Shown: positions 10,208 through 17,971 of the stretch, piece after piece
Position numbering within the stretch: position 1 is the stretch's first letter
How the letters are laid out: every line of letters begins with the position of its first letter
Origin: Gammaproteobacteria bacterium
GTDB taxonomy: Bacteria; Pseudomonadota; Gammaproteobacteria; S012-40
Assembly: GCA_919902765.1 (NCBI GenBank)
Contig: CAKKRP010000091.1
Span: 1-47,223, forward strand
Length of the DNA: 47,223 nucleotides
Direction of reading: 5' to 3'
Notes under the pieces: model-generated
Seen by the model: the letters and a program-made list of their open reading frames with translations, nothing else
The model's database searches: none
Told to the model about the DNA's origin: nothing
Program-made: the position numbers and the translations under genes

Positions 10208-11578
10208 ATGTCAGAGCCGCTGAGTCAAGATCCGGTCGTAGATAGAACCCTGCGTCATTCCGTAAAAGATGGCGTGGCGTATTCCGTGATGTCGGGCGCC
10301 GGCGAGACCTATTTTTCCGCATTTGCTATTTTTCTGAAGGCATCGACATCGCAAATCGCCTTACTTGCGTCGCTGCCGCCGTTGATCGGCTCCATCGCGC
10401 AACTCGCCTCCGCTTGGTTGGGGCGACGCACCCATCGTCGTCAAAGTATCATCTTGGGCGGGGCTTACGCGCAAATTGTTGTGTGGGCCCCGATGTTGTT
10501 GCTCCCGTTATTATTTCCGCGTTGGAGCGTCGATTTATTATTGGTCTGCGTAATAATTTATTACGCCGCCGGCAATTTAATCGCGCCGCAGTGGAGCAGT
10601 ATGATGGGCGATTTAGTGCCCGAGGACCGACGCGGGCGTTTTTTCGCCATGCGTACGCGCTTGGCGAGTATTACCAGCTTTCTGGCCATCGTCGCGGCCG
10701 GATCGGTGCTGCATTATTTTGCCGGTCAAGGCAATACATATGTGGGCTACGCAGTGTTATTTTTGGTCGCGGCGGCGGCGCGTACGGTCTCGACGTTTCA
10801 TCTCTCGCGCATGTATGATCCGCCCGGCAAAGTGGCGGCGTTGGAAATGCCGTCCTCGCAAGATTGGTTGCAGCGCATAACTGGCGCGCACGCGCCGCGT
10901 TTTTCCGCCTATTTCGCCTTAATGATGTTCGCGGTAAATATTGCATCGCCATTTTTTACGGTGTATATGTTGCGCGATTTACATTTTACGTATTTGCAAT
11001 TTATGGTGATGACCGCCGCATCGGTAGTGGTGCAGTTTTTGTGTTTAAATACCTGGGGCAAGATCGGCGATGAATATGGTAACCGCGTGATATTAATGCT
11101 GACCGGTGCATTAGTGCCGTTTTTGCCGTTGCTCTGGTTGGTATCGCAAGAATTTTATTATTTGTTAAGTCTGCAAATTTTGAGCGGCGTGGCGTGGGCC
11201 GGGTTTAATCTCAGCGCCGCCAATTTTCTTTATGATTTAGTGCCCGCGCCGAAACGTGTCACCTATCTTGCGATGCACAATATGATGAGCAATATCGCGG
11301 TTTTCTTGGGTGCTATGTTAGGCGGCTTGCTCGCCACAGTGTTACCCGCAGCGGTGGCGTTGGGTGGCTATGAACTGCGTTGGTTCAGTCCCTTATTATG
11401 GGTGTTTTTATTGTCCGCCATCGTGCGCGCGGCGGTCGCGGTGATGTTTTTGCCGCATTTAGTAGAAGTCCGCGAGGTGCGTGAAACCACGATGTCCGCA
11501 GTGGTGTTTAGGTTCATACGTTTTGACAGCCTCTCCGGGCTTATTTTAGAAATCGTCGGCTATCGCCGCCGCCCTTAG
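10208..11578 (+). CDS. MFS transporter
   Basis: A 456-residue inner-membrane protein with about twelve hydrophobic segments in two groups of six, as in the major facilitator superfamily. The loop after the second segment has LGRRTHRRQ, a basic version of the MFS signature between helices 2 and 3, and EDRRGRFFAMR fits the cytoplasmic loop between helices 4 and 5. The N-terminus starts with a short hydrophilic stretch (SEPLSQDPVVDRTLRHSVKDG). Substrate cannot be told from sequence. The gene is flanked by the diguanylate cyclase (130 bases upstream) and the DAHP synthase gene (91 bases downstream) on the same strand, but no functional link is evident. A small GC hairpin (GCCG ... CGGC, near 10155-10170) lies in the upstream gap. 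Confidence 0.9.
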   Translation: MSEPLSQDPVVDRTLRHSVKDGVAYSVMSGAGETYFSAFAIFLKASTSQIALLASLPPLIGSIAQLASAWLGRRTHRRQSIILGGAYAQIVVWAPMLLLPLLFPRWSVDLLLVCVIIYYAAGNLIAPQWSSMMGDLVPEDRRGRFFAMRTRLASITSFLAIVAAGSVLHYFAGQGNTYVGYAVLFLVAAAARTVSTFHLSRMYDPPGKVAALEMPSSQDWLQRITGAHAPRFSAYFALMMFAVNIASPFFTVYMLRDLHFTYLQFMVMTAASVVVQFLCLNTWGKIGDEYGNRVILMLTGALVPFLPLLWLVSQEFYYLLSLQILSGVAWAGFNLSAANFLYDLVPAPKRVTYLAMHNMMSNIAVFLGAMLGGLLATVLPAAVALGGYELRWFSPLLWVFLLSAIVRAAVAVMFLPHLVEVREVRETTMSAVVFRFIRFDSLSGLILEIVGYRRRP

Positions 11579-11669
11579 CCCATACCCAATAACGTGATTT
11601 CCAGGCATAATAACCCTCTTTGCCAGGCCGTTGCATCGCGGCCCCGGCCGAGCTTCAGAGAGGCACTGC

Positions 11670-12743
11670 ATGGGTGACGAATTAGTTAATAATATCAATG
11701 TATTATCGCAAGAACTGTTGCCCACTCCGGAACAGATCAAGCGCCAATCTCCGCTGTCCGCGCAAGCGGAGCAAACCGTATTGGCGGGGCGGCAGGCCGT
11801 GCGTAATATCCTTGATCGCCGGGACCCGCGCTTGTTTGTCGTGGTCGGCCCATGTTCCATACACGATCCTGAGGCGGCGTTTGAATACGCGAGTCGCCTA
11901 AAAACACTCGCGCAGCAGGTGTCGGAGACGCTTTTTCTGGTCATGCGGGTTTATTTTGAAAAGCCGCGCACCACTGTGGGTTGGAAGGGCTTAATCAACG
12001 ACCCCGATATGGATGATTCCTTTCATATTCAAAAAGGCTTGTCGTTGGCGCGCCAACTCTTATTGCAGTTGGCCGAGCAGGGCTTGCCCACGGCGACCGA
12101 GGCGTTGGACCCGATTACGCCACAATATATCGGCGATTTAATCACTTGGACCGCGATCGGCGCGCGCACGACCGAATCCCAAACGCATCGTGAAATGGCC
12201 AGTGGCCTATCCACGCCGGTGGGATTTAAAAACGGCACCGACGGTGGCTTGGAAGTTGCGATCAATGCGTTGCACTCGGTGTCGCGCCCGCACCATTTCT
12301 TGGGGATCAACCAGGCAGGGCAGTGCGCGGTGTTTAGGACGCGCGGTAACGCCCATGGGCATATCGTGTTGCGCGGTGGCGGTGGGCGCACGAATTACGA
12401 TGCGGCGAGCGTCACACAATGCGAGCAGGCGCTGATCACGGCGCGTTTGGCACCCAATATCGTCGTCGATTGTAGTCATGGAAATTCCAATAAAAATCCC
12501 GCCTTGCAGCCGCAAGTCGTCGAAAATTGCGTTGCTCAACTGGAGGTCGGCAACCGCTCGTTGGCCGGGTTGATGCTGGAAAGCCATTTATACGCAGGTA
12601 ACCAGCCCATTTCTGCGGGGCGCGCCAATCTCAAATACGGCGTGTCGGTCACCGATGCCTGTATAGGCTGGAAAGACACCGAAGAAACCTTATTGCGCGC
12701 TCATGAACGCCTTGCCAAGGTATTATTGAAGCGTGTGGAATAA
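11670..12743 (+). CDS. aroG: 3-deoxy-7-phosphoheptulonate (DAHP) synthase, AroF/G/H type
   Basis: This enzyme joins phosphoenolpyruvate and erythrose 4-phosphate, the first step of the shikimate pathway to aromatic amino acids. The 357-residue product has the class I signatures: GPCSIHDP, RVYFEKPRTTVGWKGL, TEALDP, SAIGARTTESQTHR-like TAIGARTTESQTHRE, GFKNGTDG, GINQAG and DCSHGNSNK. These include the metal and substrate ligands (cysteine of GPCS, the late HGNS histidine). Length matches E. coli AroF/AroG (about 350). ATG at 11670 follows GAGAGG; a longer frame to 11631 adds unrelated residues. Whether it is feedback-inhibited by Phe, Tyr or Trp cannot be decided, so the symbol is a family label. 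No aromatic leader peptide is evident in the short upstream gap. Confidence 0.95.
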   Translation: MGDELVNNINVLSQELLPTPEQIKRQSPLSAQAEQTVLAGRQAVRNILDRRDPRLFVVVGPCSIHDPEAAFEYASRLKTLAQQVSETLFLVMRVYFEKPRTTVGWKGLINDPDMDDSFHIQKGLSLARQLLLQLAEQGLPTATEALDPITPQYIGDLITWTAIGARTTESQTHREMASGLSTPVGFKNGTDGGLEVAINALHSVSRPHHFLGINQAGQCAVFRTRGNAHGHIVLRGGGGRTNYDAASVTQCEQALITARLAPNIVVDCSHGNSNKNPALQPQVVENCVAQLEVGNRSLAGLMLESHLYAGNQPISAGRANLKYGVSVTDACIGWKDTEETLLRAHERLAKVLLKRVE

Positions 12744-12780
12744 CCGCTCCACTCTCCAGGCGAAGTAAACCGAATAATAG

Positions 12781-12809
12781 TTGACTGTTTTCCTGGACAA
12801 CACGATATT
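12781..12809 (+). promoter_or_regulatory. Candidate sigma-70 promoter upstream of the GGDEF-EAL gene
   Basis: TTGACT (12781-12786) and GATATT (12804-12809) are separated by 17 bases. This is the best promoter-like pair in the 247-base gap and would give an untranslated leader of roughly 170 bases for the PAS-GGDEF-EAL gene, which contains the two competing inverted repeats described separately. Confidence 0.45.
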
Positions 12810-12850
12810 TTTCTACTTTAATGTAGGATATTCCTAATAACTCGCAATTT

Positions 12851-12890
12851 GACATATCCCTCCAAGTGAGTATGAGATATGTCCTCATAC
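12851..12890 (+). promoter_or_regulatory. Two mutually exclusive perfect inverted repeats in the leader of the GGDEF-EAL gene
   Basis: GACATATC (12851-12858) is a perfect complement of GATATGTC (12876-12883). GTATGAG (12870-12876) is a perfect complement of CTCATAC (12884-12890). The second partner of the first pair lies in the loop of the second pair and shares base 12876, so both stems cannot form together. In RNA this looks like a switchable leader; in DNA the repeats could be operators. It does not match the c-di-GMP riboswitch classes I know. Confidence 0.4.
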
Positions 12891-12990
12891 GCCAACAATG
12901 TACAGTTGATATACCAATGGTCGGATGTTCCGGCCGCGCCCTGTCAGGGAGGGCCATCGTGTAGCGAATTAGGGTTCGCAAGGGCGGCTT

Positions 12991-15387
12991 ATGTCAAACG
13001 ATAGGTCTCAAGTTGGGATCATAGTTGGTTTTAGTGCAGTCTTAGGCTTGATGATACTCACCATCGTGGCGGCGATCATGGCCATGGCGGCTAACCAGCG
13101 TAGCCTCGAGGCGGTGGTGCAAGATCACATGGCCAAGATCGCGCTGGCGACGCGCATGCACAATGCATCGCGTGAAAGCGCGGTACGCGTCTATCAAATG
13201 GCGTTGGATAACAGCGCGAGCCGGCGCGATGAATTGTCGCGGCAATATATGCAATTCGACGAGGAATTTTCGGTAGCGCGCAGTGCGCTATTGGCAATGC
13301 AATTGAGTCCGGAGGAACAAGCTCTATTAGAAGAGCAGTATGCCGCGACGCAACAAGCGAATTTTTATCAAGCGGAAGCGATGCGGCTATTGGCTCAGAA
13401 ACATTCGACGCCTACGCGCAATGCCGTGCTCGCGAAGATGGTGGCGGCGCAAAGCAATGTGCTGAATTCGCTGCAGCGAATCTACGCTTTACAAATACGT
13501 TCTTCCATAATTACGACCGAAAGCGCGACCGATGTTTATCAACAAACGCGACTATTCAGTATTGTGTTGGCATTCATGGTGACTATCTCAGGCGCGGCGA
13601 TCGGCGCGTGGGTGATACGCTGCACGCGACAAGCGCGTGTGGCGTTGTATACCGAAAAAGAAAAGGCCCAGGTCACGCTCGATTCTATGGTCGAAGGCGT
13701 GTTGGTGGTGACGGCCGAGGGACGCGTAGATTTTGTAAACCCGGTCGCCGAACGGTTGTGCGGTTGGCGCGAAGGCGAGGCGCGCGGGCGTCTCGCAGGT
13801 GAAGTTTTAGGCGGCGCGACGCAGCCGCAAGACGGCCAAAATCCTTTGTTGGATGCCTGTGTCGCGGTGTGTTGCGACGGTGAGGCGGTCATCAATACCA
13901 GTGGCATCGGCTATCGCTGCATCGACAATAGTGAAAAAATTATTGAATATACGGTATCGCCTATGCGCGATCCCTCCGGGTCGGTATTGGGTGCGGTCAT
14001 CCTATTGCGCGATGTCACCGAAATGCGCGCTCTTGGGTTCGAGTTGAACTTCCAGGCGCGGCATGACCTATTGACCGGCGTATTGAACCGTAGCGAGTTT
14101 GAAAATCAATTGTTGCTGGCGTTGGAAGGCGCGCGCGGCGGCATGTTGATGCACGCCTATCTGCATATCGATATCGATTGGTTTAAGCGTATCAATGACA
14201 CGATGGGCCGCCCGGCGGGCGATGTAATTTTGCGGCAAATCGCCGCTGTGCTGTCCGGGCGCACGCAGGAAACCGATTTAATCGCGCGCTTGGGCAGCGA
14301 CGAGTTCGGGGTGTTGCTGGTCGGCTGTTCGGAACAACGCGCGGAGCTGGTGGCCGAGGAGATACGCGCGGCCGTGCATTACAGCAACTTCATGTGGAAC
14401 GACAAAAATATCAGTATGACGATCAGCATAGGCATCGCACCCATCGGGGCGGATTGCGGCGGTGTTTACGACGTGTTGCGGGCGGGTGACTTCGCCTGTG
14501 TGGCGGCCAAAGAGCGCGGGCGTAACATCGTGCATACGTTCAAGTCGGACGATCGTTCGTTGGTGCTGCATCAGTCGCGTGTGCATTGGATGCAGCGTGT
14601 GAATAGGGCATTGGAGAATAATAGGTTCTGTTTATATGCGGAACCGATCAAACCCTTGGCCGATTACACGCAAGGGTCTGCGGGTTACGAGTTATTGTTG
14701 CGCATGATCGACGATGACGGCCGATTGGTGTATCCGATGGCGTTTTTGCCGGCCGCCGAGCGCTACGAAATGATGCCGGCGATAGACCGTTGGGTGGTTG
14801 AGCATGCGTTCTCGCAATTGAGTACGCTGAGCGAGCAAGAATTCGCGCAGGTCAGTTGTTTTAATATCAATCTGTCCGGTCAGTCGATATGCGAGCGGTC
14901 GTTTGCCGCGTTTTTGATACGCACATTGCGCAGCGGCAATGTACCGCCCGAAAAAATTTGTTTTGAAATCACCGAATCCACCGCAGTTACCAATATATCG
15001 CAGGCCATGAATCTGATGACCTCATTGCGCAAATTGGGGGTACGTTTTGCGCTCGACGATTTCGGTCGCGGCACCAGTTCGTTTGAATATCTGAAAAATT
15101 TGCCGGTGGATTACATCAAGATCGACGGCATATTCGTGCGCAACATCTTCCGCGATCAGACGGATTATGAGTTGGTCAAATCGGTCGGGCAGATCGCCAA
15201 AATAATGGGCATTAAGACCGTCGCCGAATATGTAGAAAACGATCGTGTCCGCAACACCCTGATAGAGTTAGGCATACACTATGGGCAAGGGACAGGCATC
15301 GCGCAGCCCGAGTCGTTTAATGACGTAATCGCCGGATTGCGCGCCAACGCCCAGTCGGCATTGCTGATGGTGCCGTTGAGCGCCTAG
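12991..15387 (+). CDS. Membrane PAS-GGDEF-EAL protein, probable c-di-GMP phosphodiesterase
   Basis: A 798-residue inner-membrane signalling protein. A first membrane helix (about 9-33) and a second (about 187-209) enclose a helical periplasmic sensor region. Then come a PAS domain (about 225-345), a GGDEF domain (about 350-515) and an EAL domain (about 535-790). The GGDEF motif is GSDEF (435-439) and the inhibition site is QETD instead of RxxD, so cyclase activity is doubtful. The EAL motif reads ELL (567-569), but the other catalytic segments are kept: the Asn of NINLS, EITES, the Asp pair of LDDFG (689-690), YIKIDG and the late AEYVEN. The likely role is hydrolysis of c-di-GMP. It is a single gene with a long leader; an 8-base inverted repeat follows its stop codon. 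Confidence 0.92.
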   Translation: MSNDRSQVGIIVGFSAVLGLMILTIVAAIMAMAANQRSLEAVVQDHMAKIALATRMHNASRESAVRVYQMALDNSASRRDELSRQYMQFDEEFSVARSALLAMQLSPEEQALLEEQYAATQQANFYQAEAMRLLAQKHSTPTRNAVLAKMVAAQSNVLNSLQRIYALQIRSSIITTESATDVYQQTRLFSIVLAFMVTISGAAIGAWVIRCTRQARVALYTEKEKAQVTLDSMVEGVLVVTAEGRVDFVNPVAERLCGWREGEARGRLAGEVLGGATQPQDGQNPLLDACVAVCCDGEAVINTSGIGYRCIDNSEKIIEYTVSPMRDPSGSVLGAVILLRDVTEMRALGFELNFQARHDLLTGVLNRSEFENQLLLALEGARGGMLMHAYLHIDIDWFKRINDTMGRPAGDVILRQIAAVLSGRTQETDLIARLGSDEFGVLLVGCSEQRAELVAEEIRAAVHYSNFMWNDKNISMTISIGIAPIGADCGGVYDVLRAGDFACVAAKERGRNIVHTFKSDDRSLVLHQSRVHWMQRVNRALENNRFCLYAEPIKPLADYTQGSAGYELLLRMIDDDGRLVYPMAFLPAAERYEMMPAIDRWVVEHAFSQLSTLSEQEFAQVSCFNINLSGQSICERSFAAFLIRTLRSGNVPPEKICFEITESTAVTNISQAMNLMTSLRKLGVRFALDDFGRGTSSFEYLKNLPVDYIKIDGIFVRNIFRDQTDYELVKSVGQIAKIMGIKTVAEYVENDRVRNTLIELGIHYGQGTGIAQPESFNDVIAGLRANAQSALLMVPLSA

Positions 15388-15392
15388 TTGTG

Positions 15393-15414
15393 TGGTTATT
15401 CCGCCTAATAACCA
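15393..15414 (+). repeat. Inverted repeat after the GGDEF-EAL gene
   Basis: TGGTTATT (15393-15400) and AATAACCA (15407-15414) are perfectly complementary around a six-base CCGCCT loop, just after the stop codon at 15387. It has no T-run, so it is a weak terminator at best; an operator for the following protease gene is the alternative. Confidence 0.35.
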
Positions 15415-15502
15415 TATGTTATAAATTGTTAATTATAAGGTTTCCCTCCAAAATTACCCGCGCCAGGCCGATGCATAGTCATCACCTCTGCGGGAGTTGC
15501 CG

Positions 15503-17368
15503 GTGGCGTTTGGTTGCGAAAATAGTCGTGAGCGTTTTAGAATTGGCGCGCATACCTTATTGTTAATATTGGGGATAATGATAGCGGGCGCCACTGGTTG
15601 CAGCACCAATGAAGCCGCTACCGCGCGTTTACAAGTTTCTCCTTCCAGTAAATTGCTCACTCAATTGGGCGCGACGGTTGCGCTACAAGCGACGATCATG
15701 GGGGACGACGGCGCGGCCGGGCAAACCACACTGTGGCAAAGTTCCGATAGCAATGTTGCAAGAGTGGATAATACGGGCGTTGTGACCGCCGTCACCGAAG
15801 GCGTGGTCGCCATTACGGCGGTCTCCGGCAACCTGCAGGGCAGCGCCAAAATCACAGTGAATACACACGTCAGCGCCCTCAGCGCGGTGGTGCGCTATCA
15901 AGATAAGCAATATAGCGGCAGCGGGTTCACTGGGCTTACCCAGTATAAGCCGGTACGTTTTGCACTGATTGAACTCATCGATGCGACCGGCACAATCGTG
16001 CAAACGACAGCGACCGACGCGACGGGCGCGGTAGTATTTGATCCGCAGCCTACGCTGGCGGTATACAAGCTACGCGTATATGCGGATACCGATGTCACAA
16101 CAGGCCTCGCGTTAAGCGTACACACTAATTCCGGTGCGCGTTATGCGGCCGTGTTAGATATCGCGGATCTAACGACGAGTCCCCTCGCGATGGATATTTC
16201 CATTGCGGGCGGTGCGGCGGGGGCATTTAATATCCTGGACGTATTTACCGACGGGGCGCAATTTATTTACGCATTGGAGGGGCGTTATCCGGCCAAGCTC
16301 ACCGGCTATTGGCAGGCGAGCAGTACCTATGGCACCTATTTTTGTAATTATTATTATTACGGCCTCTGCGATCGGGGCGCGGGCATTTATGTATACAGCC
16401 AAGGTGACACCGACGAATTCGATGACGACGTTTTATGGCATGAATTCGGCCACTTCGCGGCCAGTCAATTTTCGCGCGACGATTCACCCGGCGGTTGTCA
16501 TTATTTGAGCTCCAACGATCAAGATTTGCGTTTAGCATGGAGCGAAGGCTGGGGGGATTTTTTCCCGGCCGCAGTCAAAACTTGGTTGGCGTCGAGCGCT
16601 ACGCCCAATGTGTTGTCGCAGACCGCCGCGACACCGCTCTCGGCATATATAGACACCTCGGGCAATGCGGTCGCCGTGTATTTTGATTTAGGCGCGTTCA
16701 ACGCCACGCAATATATTTACGCATCCAATGAGCTCGCGGTGGCGCGCGTCTTGTGGCGCGCGTCCGTGACCCTGAGCATGCAGAATTTATGGCAGGTGTT
16801 TACTCAGCAAATGACCGGCGCGCCGGGATACGTCAATCTTGAGTCCTTGTGGGACGGCTGGCGCGCGACCAATCCGAGCGCGTTAGATATCTCTACATTG
16901 AACACGATCTTGAATGATAGGCAAATCTATTATCAAGACGACGCTTATGAGCCGGACGATGCCTCGGCGACACGCACGCTCGCGTTCAATACGCCCGAAG
17001 TGCACTATTTATATAACAACGCCGCCGCTGACATAGATAAAATGGATATTGCGGTCGCGGCAGGCAAGACTTATACGCTGGTGACCAGTAATTTACGCAA
17101 TGGCACGGATACCTATTTGCGTCTGCGCGACACCAATGGTTCTGTGGTTGCGGAAAACGATGATTACAACAATACCCACTATCGGATGGATAACATGTGC
17201 GGCGAAATGCGATATTTTAATGATGGCACGTCATTAGCTTCCAAGATTGTGTTTAGCGCGCCCGGCAATGGGGTGTATACCTTGGAGGTCTCGCATACAT
17301 TAGATCCCCAAGCCTATCCATCAACCGGGCGTTATGGTACGTATACCCTGACGGTGACCGAGCAATAG
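15503..17368 (+). CDS. Exported lipoprotein metalloprotease, HEFGH type (paralogue 1)
   Basis: A 621-residue exported protein. The N-terminus has a basic start, a hydrophobic core (LLLILGIMIAGATGC) and a lipobox cysteine near residue 33, so it is probably a lipoprotein. Next come a bacterial Ig-like Big2-type domain (about 45-120, with SSDSNVARVDNTGVVTA) and a beta-rich region (125-230). The protease-like domain holds the zinc motif HEFGH (313-317) and SEGWGDFF 31 residues later. Its Glu348 is a good third zinc ligand, as in M36 fungalysin-like enzymes (EGWSDFF). The C-terminus (about 480-621, starting DAYEPDD) resembles a pre-peptidase C-terminal domain. GTG at 15503 follows CGGGAG. It is closely similar in layout to the gene at 17972, and the adjacent T2SS suggests secretion by it. 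The substrate is unknown. Confidence 0.8.
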   Translation: MAFGCENSRERFRIGAHTLLLILGIMIAGATGCSTNEAATARLQVSPSSKLLTQLGATVALQATIMGDDGAAGQTTLWQSSDSNVARVDNTGVVTAVTEGVVAITAVSGNLQGSAKITVNTHVSALSAVVRYQDKQYSGSGFTGLTQYKPVRFALIELIDATGTIVQTTATDATGAVVFDPQPTLAVYKLRVYADTDVTTGLALSVHTNSGARYAAVLDIADLTTSPLAMDISIAGGAAGAFNILDVFTDGAQFIYALEGRYPAKLTGYWQASSTYGTYFCNYYYYGLCDRGAGIYVYSQGDTDEFDDDVLWHEFGHFAASQFSRDDSPGGCHYLSSNDQDLRLAWSEGWGDFFPAAVKTWLASSATPNVLSQTAATPLSAYIDTSGNAVAVYFDLGAFNATQYIYASNELAVARVLWRASVTLSMQNLWQVFTQQMTGAPGYVNLESLWDGWRATNPSALDISTLNTILNDRQIYYQDDAYEPDDASATRTLAFNTPEVHYLYNNAAADIDKMDIAVAAGKTYTLVTSNLRNGTDTYLRLRDTNGSVVAENDDYNNTHYRMDNMCGEMRYFNDGTSLASKIVFSAPGNGVYTLEVSHTLDPQAYPSTGRYGTYTLTVTEQ

Positions 17369-17473
17369 CCCCCCTGGGTGTGTAGCCCTGGGTGCAAAAT
17401 CGCTAGGGAAATCTAAGGTTAATCCTCGTTAGGTAATATCGCGGGCAACAATGAATATTTTGTAGGAGTAGGT

Positions 17474-17950
17474 ATGCTAAAGAGTAGGATAGCCGTAGGG
17501 ATGTTGGTTGCCGGCGTAAGCGTGGTTAGCCCGGCGTGGGCCGCCAAACCGATGGCACCCATCACGCTGGGTTTGACAACCTCTGCGCCGCCCCTGCCGG
17601 GCGCCGTGGTCGATTTAACCCTGAGCGCCACGCCACACCTAGAGGCAGATCAATTAGAGTTAGATATCTCAGTGCCCGCACCTATCGTGCTGGTGTCGGG
17701 CATACCCCATTGGTCGGGGCCGGCGGGTGCGCAGACGACGCAAACCTTGACCGTGCGGATACGCATTCCGAATGCAGGTCATCAGCGTGTCCACGCTGCC
17801 GCGTCGGTTAAGAGCGGAACGTCGCGGTTTGCCGTGCATCAATCGTTGGATACGGGTGTTCCCATGCCTGAAAATCGCAAACCGGCGGCGGGCGTCATGC
17901 GTGCGCCCGGCGCGAAAGCCAATAATGTCGTTGAATTTCCGTTGCAATAG
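17474..17950 (+). CDS. Small exported protein of unknown function
   Basis: I do not recognise this 158-residue protein. It has a clear signal peptide (residues 1-23, hydrophobic core GMLVAGVSVV, cleavage after AWA). The mature part is beta-rich (VDLTLSATPHLEADQLELDISVPAP) like an Ig-type or chaperone-like domain, and ends in a basic, proline-rich tail (residues 135-158). The start ATG has a strong site (TAGGAG) upstream. It lies between the two metalloprotease genes and stops 21 bases before the second starts, so they are probably co-transcribed. Candidate roles are inhibitor, chaperone or accessory factor of the proteases, but this is inference from position only. Confidence 0.65.
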   Translation: MLKSRIAVGMLVAGVSVVSPAWAAKPMAPITLGLTTSAPPLPGAVVDLTLSATPHLEADQLELDISVPAPIVLVSGIPHWSGPAGAQTTQTLTVRIRIPNAGHQRVHAAASVKSGTSRFAVHQSLDTGVPMPENRKPAAGVMRAPGAKANNVVEFPLQ

Positions 17951-17971
17951 TCGGTGCGTCCGGGGATTGCA

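Noticed and set aside
12939-12949. CCCTG-T-CAGGG palindrome before the GGDEF-EAL gene
   Set aside because: The loop is a single base, too tight for an RNA hairpin, and it is too short to claim as an operator.
12744-12990. c-di-GMP riboswitch in front of the GGDEF-EAL gene
   Set aside because: The conserved GEMM core sequence is absent; only simple inverted repeats are present.
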